A stretch of DNA of 64,000 bases from Oscillospiraceae bacterium (GTDB lineage Bacteria; Bacillota; Clostridia; Oscillospirales; Ruminococcaceae): NCBI GenBank assembly GCA_017847885.1, contig JAGAUA010000019.1, positions 62,001-126,000 on the forward strand, in the 5' to 3' direction. This document shows, in pieces, positions 19,208 through 27,176 of this stretch. The notes beneath the pieces were generated by a model. That model was not told where the DNA came from and searched no databases. It saw only the letters and a list, made by a program, of their open reading frames with translations. Made by a program: the position numbers and the translations under genes. Within the stretch, counting starts at the first letter, position 1, and every line of letters begins with the position of its first letter.

Positions 19208-19552
19208 ATGATAGATTATGACAAAATGGAAGAATACGGATTTGATAAAAAAGATGCTATTCGCAGATTTTTGAATAATCAGGCATTATTTGAAAAATGC
19301 ATAAAAAAATATTGGAATTCATCTGATTATGATAACCTTTTAAATGCGGCAGTTAAAGGAGATTATGCCGAGCTTTTAAAATATGCGCACACATTAAAGG
19401 GAGCATCGGGTGTGCTTTCATTGGTTCCTCTTCATGAGGCATATACAAAAATGGTGGATTGCCTTAGAAAGGGCGATAATTCGGAAGCCATGAAATGCTT
19501 GCCTAAAATCAAGGAATACGAATCTGCATATCGCTCTGCATACATATCGTAA
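19208..19552 (+). CDS. Hpt-domain phosphotransfer protein
   Basis: A stand-alone 114-residue histidine phosphotransfer protein. The motif YAHTLKGASGVLSL contains the phosphorylatable His61 and the conserved Lys-Gly that follow it in Hpt helices. The rest is a predicted four-helix bundle with no catalytic domain. It would shuttle phosphate between a hybrid kinase and a response regulator, neither of which is in the window. A GGAAAGGGG site precedes the ATG. It is monocistronic, with its own promoter. Confidence 0.87.
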   Translation: MIDYDKMEEYGFDKKDAIRRFLNNQALFEKCIKKYWNSSDYDNLLNAAVKGDYAELLKYAHTLKGASGVLSLVPLHEAYTKMVDCLRKGDNSEAMKCLPKIKEYESAYRSAYIS

Positions 19553-19639
19553 AAGCGAGCTTAATCGTTGTAATAATTTCACAAATTAACAAGATGTTTT
19601 TGTTTAAATTGATGAAAATATTTTTTCTAAAAAAAATTG

Positions 19640-19668
19640 TTGACAAACCAGCTCCTACGTGGTATACT
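19640..19668 (+). promoter_or_regulatory. tRNA promoter
   Basis: A perfect TTGACA (19640-19645), a 17-base spacer and TATACT (19663-19668) lie 29 bases before the tRNA, as expected of a strong stable-RNA promoter. Confidence 0.85.
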
Positions 19669-19697
19669 ATTAAAGTACTCTTTACAAGAGACTATAT

Positions 19698-19774
<77 letters not shown>

Positions 19775-19778
19775 CTTA

Positions 19779-19815
19779 AACCTCGCAGGTAAGCCACTTG
19801 CGAGGTTTTATTTTT
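19779..19815 (+). terminator. terminator of tRNA-fMet
   Basis: AACCTCGCA (19779-19787) pairs perfectly with 19799-19807, followed by TTATTTTTTT. The rest of the stretch to 20041 shows no gene I can support. Confidence 0.9.
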
Positions 19816-20041
19816 TTGCATTTTGACAACTTTATATGTTTTTTACCCTTACTATACCCTTACCGGATTTTTATAAATATTATAAAGAATTAATTTGTGC
19901 TTAACAACAATATTTCTCTGACTTAAAATTAAGGTGCGATATCCCTTGAATTTAAAGTAAGCTACAATCAGATGTGCTTTGATACCTGTCGGGATTTGCA
20001 GGATCTCTACAAAAAACTGAAATCAAACAGAGCACATAAAA

Positions 20042-20082
20042 CAAGGCGTACACCTTACCGTTTGGGTATGATGTACGCCTTG
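20042..20082 (-). terminator. terminator after the decayed surface-protein gene
   Basis: An 11-bp perfect stem (20042-20052 with 20072-20082) lies 17 bases beyond the pseudogene stop. It is followed on the minus strand by a T-rich tail (TTTTATG). Confidence 0.75.
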
Positions 20083-20099
20083 ATCTGTATTATGGGGAA

Positions 20100-20340
20100 T
20101 TATTCTGCCTTAGTCTTGACTGTAACAATATCCGAGGTTTTCATTGACGTCCATTTTTCGTCAACATAAGCGCGGATACTGTAGCTGTACTCATTTCCGG
20201 GATTAAGCTTATTGAACTTGAAGCCAAGCTTTTTCGTTTACATACTTATAAACCGCATACTTTTCAGTATCTAGAGCATTCTTCCATTTAGGGGTGTATG
20301 AAATACATTGTAATAATACAAAATAGTCCACATCATTTAT
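20100..20340 (-). pseudogene. remnant of a fibronectin type III-like surface protein
   Basis: On the minus strand the segment reads WKNALDTEKYAVYKYVN, then needs a one-base shift near 20236 to continue as KFNKLNPGNEYSYSIRAYVD and on to a stop at 20100. That is the pattern of an FnIII repeat (..YAVYKYV..LNPG.EYSYSIRAY..). There is no start codon or signal peptide, only the last domain. An intact terminator follows. It is probably the 3' remnant of a secreted repeat protein, perhaps once continuous with the large surface protein next to it. Confidence 0.7.
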
Positions 20341-20343
20341 TGC

Positions 20344-23220
20344 TTATTTTCTGATTTTCCTGCTAACAACAGCTGCTCCGAATAAAGCCGCTGCCATTAC
20401 GGGAATAACGAAAACTGCCGGTTTATTCGCTACATCAACGCTGTCGTTGTCTGCAAAAACCCCTGCTCCGGAGGAAACATCTTCGCCGCCCATTGGCTTG
20501 TCATCAATAACTATCGTCCAGTCGGAGGCGTGAGTAAAGATAAGATCTGCCTTGCCGCCACTTATTTTGCCGTAATCCATGAACTCAAGTTCCTTTGTCT
20601 TGGGATTATAGTAGAACAGGTTTGCGTACAAGCCGTTGTTCTTGCTGCCGAGGTCGATGGTCAGGGTTGCTGTAAAGCCGAAATCGCCATTATGGGCAAG
20701 AGATATCTGAATAGCAGATTTTTCTCCTGTAACGTTGTTGATAACTTCCACGGGAATATTCTTTGAATTTGCGGTTACGCTCAAATCAACAGTTTTCGGG
20801 TTTGTAACGTCCTTGCCGTTGATGGTCCATGTGATGCCGTTGCCCATGTCGAGAACAAGGTCAATGTTCTTGCCTGCGATATCCTTTACGATATCCTTGG
20901 GAAGCTCTGTTGTACCGTTCATATCAACGTTGACTGTGCCGCCGTCGGGAGTTTTGTCGATCTTGTCGGAAATGTTGTCCCAGCCGGATTTGCCGTCAAT
21001 CTTAGGCTCGTTATCTTCCTTAACAACGGGTGTTGTTGGTGTAGTTGAATCGGAAGAGGACGAAGGACGAGAAGGAGGCGACGGAATTGAGTTTACGGTT
21101 ATTGCCTGTTCAGTCGTCTTGCCGCCGTAGGTAATTGTTACGGAGGTATCGGACGCTTCAAGCTCTCCGCTTGGATTAAATGTAAACAGTGAAGCGTTTT
21201 CCGCGCTGTATGCCACATTTTCCGTTGTGCTGTCTTCGTAGGTAACAGAAAGCACAAGTCCTGTCGGGTCGAAGGTGTTACCCTCCATATAGCTTGTTCT
21301 TGCAGGAGGAGTATTGACGGAAATGGAAGCAAGCGCTTTTTCCGCAACAGTGATATTCTGAGTTGTTGTCTTGCCGCCGTAGGTTATCGTTACAGCTCTG
21401 TCGGCTGTTGTAAGCTTTCCGCTTGGATTAAATGTAAACAGTGAAGCGTTTTCCGCGCTGTATGCAACATTTTCCGTTGTGCCGTTGTCGTATGTAACAG
21501 TCAGCACAAGTCCCGTGGGGTCGAACTTCTCGCCCTCAATGTACGTTGTCTTGGTGGGTTCGGTCTTGATTGCGATACCGGTAACCTGCTTCTCCGCAAC
21601 GTTTATCGGAATATCAAGAGTATTGCTGCCTTCCCCTACCTTTTCACCGTAGGTGACGGTTATTTTTGTGTCAGCGGGAGAAAGCGCAGTTTCCAATGCA
21701 GGCGAGAACTTGAACTGCGTATTTTCGGGAGCGTATGTGATATCCTCGGATTTGCCGATGTCGTAGCTTGCAGTAATAACAAGCCCTGTCGGGTCAAACT
21801 TATTGCCCTCAATGTACGCTGTCTTGGTTGGCGCGGTCTTGATTTCGATACCGGTGACCAGCTTTGCCTCAACGGTTATCGGGATATCAACGTAGTTGCT
21901 GCCGCCTTCCATAGCCGTGCCGTAGGATACCCTCACATATTCGTTGGACGGGGAGAGTTCAGCGGTGAGCAGCGGGTTGAACGAGAACTTTGTGTTGCTT
22001 TCATCGTAGGTAATATCCTCGGAGCGGTCGTCTTCGTATGTAACCTTGATTGTCAGACCTGTCGGGTCGAATGTGCCGCCCTCCTTGTATGCATTCTTTG
22101 TGGGAGCTGTTACCGCTGCAACGCTCTTTATCGAGCTGTCTGAATATTTTGCATAAATCGTTACATCGGCGTTGATAGGCGCTGTGAAGTCGAAATTATT
22201 GCCGTTTTCGTCAACCCAGCAGTCAAACTTCTTGCCAATGGGTGCAGTGGTCGGAGCTTCCGGCGCTTCAATGGTTTTGCCGTCAACAACACGCTTGGTG
22301 GTAGGCGTGCCGCTTCCATCATCTATTGTCACGGTACGCATAGTAAATGTATCGTGACACTGAGTGCATGTACCGTCTACACCAATGTTGTGTTCCTCGC
22401 CGAGATGAATTTGAGGGTTATGACCTGAAAATTTACTCTTTGAAGCACCATTCACACTGATACACTTGTACGGGTTTATGTTGAAATATTCCCCTATGTC
22501 ATATTCGTTTTCTTCGCTACTATCGGCTTTATATCGAATGAAGTAATTTTTATCCAATTGTGTGCCATTATTAAGTTCATAAAATTCAACTTCTTGCATT
22601 TCACCAGGGACACTTACATTTCCTTCACTCCCTGGTGCGGCTATGTGACCATCTGGATATTCGGCAAATGGCGTATCTATATATAGCTTTCCCTTAAGCG
22701 TTAGGTTACTCCTATCACTCGCTACAAATGGGACAACATAGTTATATATAGTATAGCCGCTACACAACCATGTATTCGAACTATAGGAACCCTCCGGGGC
22801 ATCATAACCACGTATAACCTCAGCCTCTTTGTCATTCTTGATGAATACGTCCTCGCAAATGAAGGTAACATTGGCTTTGATTATGAACTTGACATCGAGA
22901 TAAGCGCCGTTAATGTAGTTGCTGCCGGTAAGCTTGTATGTGCCGGCATTGGAGATAGTCACTTCAATTATATCATCAAAATTCTCGGGGTGCTTTACGC
23001 TTACTCCCTCGGGCAATGCACTGGAGTAGCTCAGATAATCCACCAATTTACTTAGGTCAATTACGTTCTCACCAACCGGATCCGGTTCTGCCGCCGCTGC
23101 CGTTATAGACGGGAAAACGCTCGGCAAATACGCCGGCACACCCATGCCCGATGTCAGCGCCGCAAGGCACAGCAAGCCCGTAATCGTCTTTTTCAATTTT
23201 GCTTTCTTTTTTGTTGTCAT
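20344..23220 (-). CDS. secreted Ig-repeat surface protein with C-terminal membrane anchor
   Basis: 958 residues. There is an N-terminal signal peptide (basic MTTKKKAKLKK, hydrophobic core, Ala-rich cleavage region near residue 40). A unique domain of about 250 residues follows, then a short zinc-like CTQCH motif, then an InlB-type repeat (FDCWVDENGNNFDF) near residues 310-360. Four bacterial Ig-like group 3 repeats (YxEGxxFDPTGLxLxVTY) cover about 363-710, followed by a Ser/Pro/Thr linker, a beta-rich domain, and a final helix with RKIRK at the C terminus. It is likely a cell-surface adhesin or structural protein. Its start overlaps the GT8 gene stop as ATGA. Confidence 0.82.
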   Translation of the reverse strand: MTTKKKAKLKKTITGLLCLAALTSGMGVPAYLPSVFPSITAAAAEPDPVGENVIDLSKLVDYLSYSSALPEGVSVKHPENFDDIIEVTISNAGTYKLTGSNYINGAYLDVKFIIKANVTFICEDVFIKNDKEAEVIRGYDAPEGSYSSNTWLCSGYTIYNYVVPFVASDRSNLTLKGKLYIDTPFAEYPDGHIAAPGSEGNVSVPGEMQEVEFYELNNGTQLDKNYFIRYKADSSEENEYDIGEYFNINPYKCISVNGASKSKFSGHNPQIHLGEEHNIGVDGTCTQCHDTFTMRTVTIDDGSGTPTTKRVVDGKTIEAPEAPTTAPIGKKFDCWVDENGNNFDFTAPINADVTIYAKYSDSSIKSVAAVTAPTKNAYKEGGTFDPTGLTIKVTYEDDRSEDITYDESNTKFSFNPLLTAELSPSNEYVRVSYGTAMEGGSNYVDIPITVEAKLVTGIEIKTAPTKTAYIEGNKFDPTGLVITASYDIGKSEDITYAPENTQFKFSPALETALSPADTKITVTYGEKVGEGSNTLDIPINVAEKQVTGIAIKTEPTKTTYIEGEKFDPTGLVLTVTYDNGTTENVAYSAENASLFTFNPSGKLTTADRAVTITYGGKTTTQNITVAEKALASISVNTPPARTSYMEGNTFDPTGLVLSVTYEDSTTENVAYSAENASLFTFNPSGELEASDTSVTITYGGKTTEQAITVNSIPSPPSRPSSSSDSTTPTTPVVKEDNEPKIDGKSGWDNISDKIDKTPDGGTVNVDMNGTTELPKDIVKDIAGKNIDLVLDMGNGITWTINGKDVTNPKTVDLSVTANSKNIPVEVINNVTGEKSAIQISLAHNGDFGFTATLTIDLGSKNNGLYANLFYYNPKTKELEFMDYGKISGGKADLIFTHASDWTIVIDDKPMGGEDVSSGAGVFADNDSVDVANKPAVFVIPVMAAALFGAAVVSRKIRK
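21166..21465 (-). repeat. 252-bp-period tandem repeat inside the Ig domains
   Basis: A 48-base block at 21166-21213 recurs identically at 21418-21465, and similarity continues on both sides. The 84-codon period equals one Ig-like repeat. Such identity over coding DNA suggests a recent duplication or recombination between repeats. Confidence 0.8.
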
Positions 23221-24110
23221 AATATTTCCTCCTTAAGGTATGTTTCGTATTTATGGTAATGCTCCCCAAGAGGAGCGTTTCCTTTCCACGGTTTTGTGCC
23301 TGAGTAGTGAATTACGCCGTATTTGCTGCGGCGCGCGTCGGCTATCAGCTGCCGTATTTTCGGGTCGCTAACAATCGGCTCTAGCTCGATGTTCACGGTA
23401 TAGTTCCATTTCAGGTCGAAATTGTGTATGCTGTCTTTAAAAAGCATATTCAGCACGTCCTGGTCGTTGTACATCCATTGTCGGCTGTTGAGAAGCTCCA
23501 CCGCTGCGTCTGCCGAGGTGATTTCACGACATTTTTTCAGGTCGAACAGCGTTACCCCAGCGTTGAAATATCGGTCAAGGCTTTCTATTCCCATAAAATT
23601 CTTCGCGTACCCCTCGATATTATAGGGATAACCGTCAACGAAAAAGCCCTTTTTCGTATACCGCAGTATGCCGATATCAACTGCTTTCGCACCGCCGACT
23701 GCATTTCCGCAAAGGTCGGTGTCAAACAGCTCGGAGATGTCCCCCTCGACAATTGTGTCGCAGTCGAGGTAAAGCACTCTGTCGTACTCCGCGAAAAGCT
23801 CTCCGAGAATAGCAAGTCGGTAGTTGGTTTCGGCGGTTATGTAGGAACGAAAGCAGTGCTTAACGCTTTGACGGAAATCGGACATATCCACCAACTGTAT
23901 CGAGCAGCACGGGAAATGCTCCGCAAGCTTCAACAGCGGCTTTTGGCTTTCGGGCGTGATATCGCTGTGGAGTATCACGATGTCGTACAAGCGGCTTTTG
24001 TTTGCGTTGCACAGCAGCGAGTATAAACACACAGCAAGCGGCTTTGCATAGTTCTCGTTGCAGGCGCAGCAGATATTTACGGGAGAAAATGCGGGTTTTA
24101 TGGGCAGCAT
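23217..24110 (-). CDS. glycosyltransferase family 8 protein
   Basis: A 297-residue GT8 enzyme that transfers a sugar from a nucleotide-sugar donor. The N-terminal NICCACNENYAKPLAVCLYS, the DxD metal motif LYLDCDTIVEGD near residue 110, and the late HYSGTKPWKG are family hallmarks. No membrane segment is seen. It is first in a two-gene operon and ends in an ATGA overlap with the surface protein, so it plausibly glycosylates that protein or another envelope polymer. Confidence 0.88.
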   Translation of the reverse strand: MLPIKPAFSPVNICCACNENYAKPLAVCLYSLLCNANKSRLYDIVILHSDITPESQKPLLKLAEHFPCCSIQLVDMSDFRQSVKHCFRSYITAETNYRLAILGELFAEYDRVLYLDCDTIVEGDISELFDTDLCGNAVGGAKAVDIGILRYTKKGFFVDGYPYNIEGYAKNFMGIESLDRYFNAGVTLFDLKKCREITSADAAVELLNSRQWMYNDQDVLNMLFKDSIHNFDLKWNYTVNIELEPIVSDPKIRQLIADARRSKYGVIHYSGTKPWKGNAPLGEHYHKYETYLKEEIL

Positions 24111-24226
24111 ATCATACCTCCTCAGGAATCTATATCTTCCAAAATATGAATATTGTTACAACAGGTTTAGTGGAATTTGTCAATTAAATCAGGGAATTTA
24201 GCGGGATTTTCATCAATACATAGTTT

Positions 24227-24255
24227 ATTATAATACATATTTGGGGGGTTGTCAA
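24227..24255 (-). promoter_or_regulatory. consensus promoter for the GT8/surface-protein operon
   Basis: On the minus strand a perfect TTGACA (24255-24250), a 17-base spacer and a perfect TATAAT (24232-24227). The spacer begins with a run of six C. The leader to GT8 is about 110 bases. Confidence 0.8.
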
Positions 24256-24383
24256 TACACTTGGAACCAACAGGTATAGCCCATAGCAATTTATCGGGAT
24301 TCGTACTTAACACGGAACGAATAGCCGATTTTCAGCCTTAGACATGGAACGAAAAAGCCATTTGTTTCAATTCGGGGCTGATT

Positions 24384-25172
24384 TCAGCCGCAAAATTTCC
24401 GCAAATACATAAGCACAGCCATTTCGCCGACGTCATTTTCAACAGATAATTTCGTTTCCATTATGTCAAAAAGCATACAGCCGCAATGCCCCTTAAAGGT
24501 CGGAAAACATATTATCCGAAGAGATCTGTCTATTTCGGGGCTGTAATCAATTATCTCAAGGGTCTCGCCGTAAAGCACGGCACGTTCATAGCTTCTGAGC
24601 CACTTTGTATCCATATTCTTAAAAATACTGCTGAATGAATTGCCTATCAGCTTTTCAAGAGGACATTTTTCTATCCTTGCAAGGGCTTCATTTCCATAGC
24701 GGAATATCCAGTCCACCGCCTGACTGTCCTCGCTGAACACCATTTCAATATCTGTGAATGCAATGGGGATATTGTCAAAGCACTTGTAATACTCGTGATA
24801 CGCTTCATTGCCCGAGGGATTGTTATTATCCGCCAGCCTGCTTATTATGGTACGCTGCTTCTGACGGAATTCAGCTATTAGCTTCTTTTTGTTATCGGAG
24901 GTATATTCGAGAGTTTCGCCATTTGAAAGGTTTACAACCTTAGTTATGCTGTGGATAGCCATTGCCGAAACAAGGCTGCCGCGATTTAGCCTGATAAAAT
25001 CATCTCCGAGTGCGTCCTGAAACTCGGCAAAGGTCATCCGTGTTTTGTATATGCTTCCGTCCAAAACGTGAACATAAGCGTCCTGCTTTTTCATTATTAC
25101 ATAAAGTATGCTCAATATGGGGATAGTATGGGTCTTTCGCCCCGATATGAATGTTATGGTATTTCCTTCCAT
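24384..25172 (-). CDS. LytTR DNA-binding regulator with C-terminal PAS-like domain
   Basis: 262 residues. The N-terminal ~105 residues are a LytTR DNA-binding domain (EGNTITFISG..., AYVHVLDGSIYKTRMTFAEF, FIRLNRGSLVS). A linker and then a PAS-like module (IPIAFTDIEMVF, DWIFRYGNEALARI, EKLIGNSFSSIF) follow. There is no receiver domain, so this is not a classical response regulator. A sensed ligand or partner acting on the PAS part is inferred. The ATG at 25172 follows an AGGTG site. It stands upstream of the surface operon on the same strand and may control it. Confidence 0.82.
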   Translation of the reverse strand: MEGNTITFISGRKTHTIPILSILYVIMKKQDAYVHVLDGSIYKTRMTFAEFQDALGDDFIRLNRGSLVSAMAIHSITKVVNLSNGETLEYTSDNKKKLIAEFRQKQRTIISRLADNNNPSGNEAYHEYYKCFDNIPIAFTDIEMVFSEDSQAVDWIFRYGNEALARIEKCPLEKLIGNSFSSIFKNMDTKWLRSYERAVLYGETLEIIDYSPEIDRSLRIICFPTFKGHCGCMLFDIMETKLSVENDVGEMAVLMYLRKFCG

Positions 25173-25211
25173 TTTCTGCACCTCGTTTGTGGATTTTTGG
25201 GGATCATTTCT

Positions 25212-25241
25212 ATTATATAGTATCGTGGGGGGAATAGTCAA
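25212..25241 (-). promoter_or_regulatory. promoter for the LytTR gene
   Basis: On the minus strand, TTGACT (25241-25236), an 18-base spacer containing six C in a row, and TATAAT (25217-25212), 40 bases before the start. The C run resembles the one in the GT8 operon promoter. Confidence 0.7.
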
Positions 25242-25330
25242 GGAATATCTTGGTCCTGCAAAGTTTGCAATTGTAAAAACGCTGATAAATATTGTAACAG
25301 CGACATTTCCGCACAATATATAGTGATGCT

Positions 25331-25534
25331 ATGCACACTGCAATGTTTTTCAGAGATAATCAGGTGATATTTGGCATTCACCTTAATACTGATAATCAAC
25401 ACATTCATTTTATGGTGAATAATGTCCGTTTTACAGATGGTTATGTGATAAAAGACTATCGCAAACTACATAACGAACTTACAGCTTATTGCAATATGAA
25501 TATTTCAGAGGAAATCCGTTATAAACATATTTGA
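25331..25534 (+). pseudogene. relaxase (mobilisation nuclease) fragment
   Basis: The 67-residue frame contains FGIHLNTDNQHIHFMVNNV, the histidine-rich metal-binding motif of Firmicute plasmid/ICE relaxases, followed by FTDGYVI. It is followed by a short Ser/Glu stretch and a stop, far short of a working relaxase (normally 300-600 residues), and no ribosome site precedes it. It is the debris of a conjugative or mobilisable element. From 25535 to 25750 I see no gene. Confidence 0.75.
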
Positions 25535-25750
25535 TTTGTTTTATACTATTATTATAGGAACTAAATAACAAGTCTTGCAAATACCAATAATAGCCACAAA
25601 TAAAATATACTAGCAAATAGAATTATAGTTCAGGCAAAAAATGGACATTGATTCTTTAGCTATAATTTTTGTATGTATTTACACAGTTTATTTTTCATAA
25701 CCACATAACATTGAATTCGGGGTATAACTTGTTCCCCGTTCTCTGTTTCT

Positions 25751-25810
25751 ACAAAAAATAAACCGTAAATATAACCATTTTTCGCGTTAAAAAGGATATA
25801 TATACGGTTT
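25751..25810 (-). terminator. imperfect long hairpin downstream of the resolvase
   Basis: AAACCGTA (25760-25767) pairs with 25803-25810, with further partial pairing inside. On the minus strand it is followed by ATTTTTTG. It ends resolvase transcription. Confidence 0.55.
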
Positions 25811-25842
25811 TGTTGTAATCGAAACGCGGAATGAAGGAACGC

Positions 25843-26397
25843 CTATCTCCCCTTCTCACTAATCAACCGATAAAGCGTAGGACGGGAAACACCCAGCAGC
25901 TTCGCAAACTCTGTTTTGCTTATCTTATGGGAAATATAATCGGAGTAAAGCTCGTCGAACTTATCGGGACATACAGGTTTTCTTCCCTTGTAAACGCCAT
26001 TCCGCTTGGCAATGGCAATACCCTCACGCTGCCGTTCCAGCAGATTTTCACGTTCAAACTCGGCTATCCCGGCAAGAAATGTCAGCATAAGCTTGCCGGT
26101 TGGAGTCGAAGTGTCAATACTTTCTTTGTTGCTCACAAGGTGAATACACTTGGCTTTCAATTGCTCAACAATATCGAGCAGGTCCTTTGTGCTGCGGGCA
26201 AGACGTGTGAAATCATGCACATAAATCGTATCACCCTCTCTGGCAAAATCAAGCATCTGCTGGAGTTTGGGACGGTTAACATCTTTTGCTGAGATTTTTT
26301 CGATATACCACTTGTCGATTTTGTATTTTTTAAGTGCTTCAACCTGCCGTGCCTCATTTTGGTCAACGGTTGACACTCTGACGTATGCTATGTTCAT
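25843..26397 (-). CDS. serine recombinase of the resolvase/invertase family
   Basis: A 184-residue small serine recombinase. The N-terminal motif MNIAYVRVSTVDQN has the nucleophile Ser9. VHDFTRLARS carries the active-site arginines. EFERENLLERQREGIA is the long E helix, and the C-terminal helix-turn-helix SKTEFAKLLGVSRPTLYRLI binds DNA. The ATG at 26397 follows GGAG. No inverted recombination sites are obvious nearby. It is typical of plasmid or transposon resolution. Confidence 0.93.
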   Translation of the reverse strand: MNIAYVRVSTVDQNEARQVEALKKYKIDKWYIEKISAKDVNRPKLQQMLDFAREGDTIYVHDFTRLARSTKDLLDIVEQLKAKCIHLVSNKESIDTSTPTGKLMLTFLAGIAEFERENLLERQREGIAIAKRNGVYKGRKPVCPDKFDELYSDYISHKISKTEFAKLLGVSRPTLYRLISEKGR

Positions 26398-26456
26398 TTT
26401 ATCAGCTCCCAAAAACAAAAACGCACATCCGAAGATATGCGTTTTAACCTTATATT

Positions 26457-26738
26457 TTATTTCCCAAATAAATCGCTGTGTGTTCCTGTGCGTGTAAGAT
26501 AAAGAATCAAATTACCGTTATCAAGTTCATATATTAGCAGCCAGTCAGACTGAATATGACATTCGTGACAGCCGCTAAAAAATCCCTTTAGCATATGGTC
26601 TGTATATTGTTTCGGCAACGGCTGTCCTTCTGCAATTATCTTGATAACACTGTTCAGCTTGTTAATGTCGTACCCACGCTTTTGAATAAGCTTTAAGTCC
26701 TTTTGAAAACGCGTAGTGGGCTTTATAGTGTATTTCAT
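26457..26738 (-). CDS. YafQ-type mRNA interferase toxin
   Basis: A 93-residue RelE-superfamily toxin that would cleave mRNA on the ribosome. The residues known to matter in YafQ align: His48, His61, Asp65-Trp66, His87 and Phe91 (motif LTRTGTHSDLF). It overlaps the antitoxin stop by 4 bases (ATGA). Confidence 0.88.
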   Translation of the reverse strand: MKYTIKPTTRFQKDLKLIQKRGYDINKLNSVIKIIAEGQPLPKQYTDHMLKGFFSGCHECHIQSDWLLIYELDNGNLILYLTRTGTHSDLFGK

Positions 26739-26944
26739 GAAAGCAGCTCCTTGAACATAACGTCCACATCGTCATAGCTTTTATATTCGTCGGGGTTCTT
26801 TTTCATTTTCTCGACTTCTTTTATAGCTTCCAGCGTTTCTTCGTTTGGAAGTTCTGTAAAGCTTCTCATAAAAGCTACAAAATTTTCAAGCTGTTCTTCA
26901 CTCATACAATCAATAAGGCTGTAAGCCAGTTCCTTAGTACTCAT
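26735..26944 (-). CDS. antitoxin of the YafQ-type toxin
   Basis: A 69-residue acidic protein whose gene precedes and overlaps the toxin, the standard order. It has no classic RelB/DinJ ribbon-helix-helix signature that I can name with confidence. The C-terminal part (KNPDEYKSYDDVDVMFKELL) resembles the toxin-wrapping tail of RelB-like antitoxins. Autorepression is likely through the palindrome in its promoter. Confidence 0.78.
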   Translation of the reverse strand: MSTKELAYSLIDCMSEEQLENFVAFMRSFTELPNEETLEAIKEVEKMKKNPDEYKSYDDVDVMFKELLS

Positions 26945-26967
26945 TAATATCAGCTCCTTCCTACCTA

Positions 26968-26996
26968 TATTATATTACAAATAAATTTGAAAATCA
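26968..26996 (-). promoter_or_regulatory. toxin-antitoxin promoter with palindromic operator
   Basis: On the minus strand, TTGATT (26996-26991), a 17-base spacer and TATAAT (26973-26968). CAAAT-AA-ATTTG (26978-26989) lies in the spacer and is a plausible operator. Confidence 0.65.
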
Positions 26997-27061
26997 AGTC
27001 AATTTATAGTATTGCTGTAAAAATAAAGTACAGCCTAATTTACACCTGCCAAAATCCATTT

Positions 27062-27104
27062 AAAGTGTAAAAATAAAATCATTTTCCGCATTTATTTACA
27101 CTTT
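27062..27104. repeat. 10-bp inverted repeat
   Basis: AAAGTGTAAA (27062-27071) and TTTACACTTT (27095-27104) form a perfect inverted repeat in the AT-rich gap between the toxin-antitoxin pair and the amidotransferase. It has no clear role. Confidence 0.5.
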
Positions 27105-27136
27105 GTAACGCAGGTCAAAGCTTAACTTTACAAATA

Positions 27137-27168
27137 TCCCGACAGAGCATTTTTCAGCTCTGTCGGGA
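27137..27168 (-). terminator. terminator of the amidoligase-amidotransferase operon
   Basis: A 12-bp perfect stem (27137-27148 with 27157-27168) begins 9 bases after the amidotransferase stop. The T tail on the minus strand is weak (ATATTTG). Confidence 0.75.
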
Positions 27169-27176
27169 CTCTTTTA

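Noticed and set aside
19972..20169. 65-codon plus-strand frame
   Set aside because: It crosses the minus-strand terminator and the FnIII remnant; no ribosome site or family.
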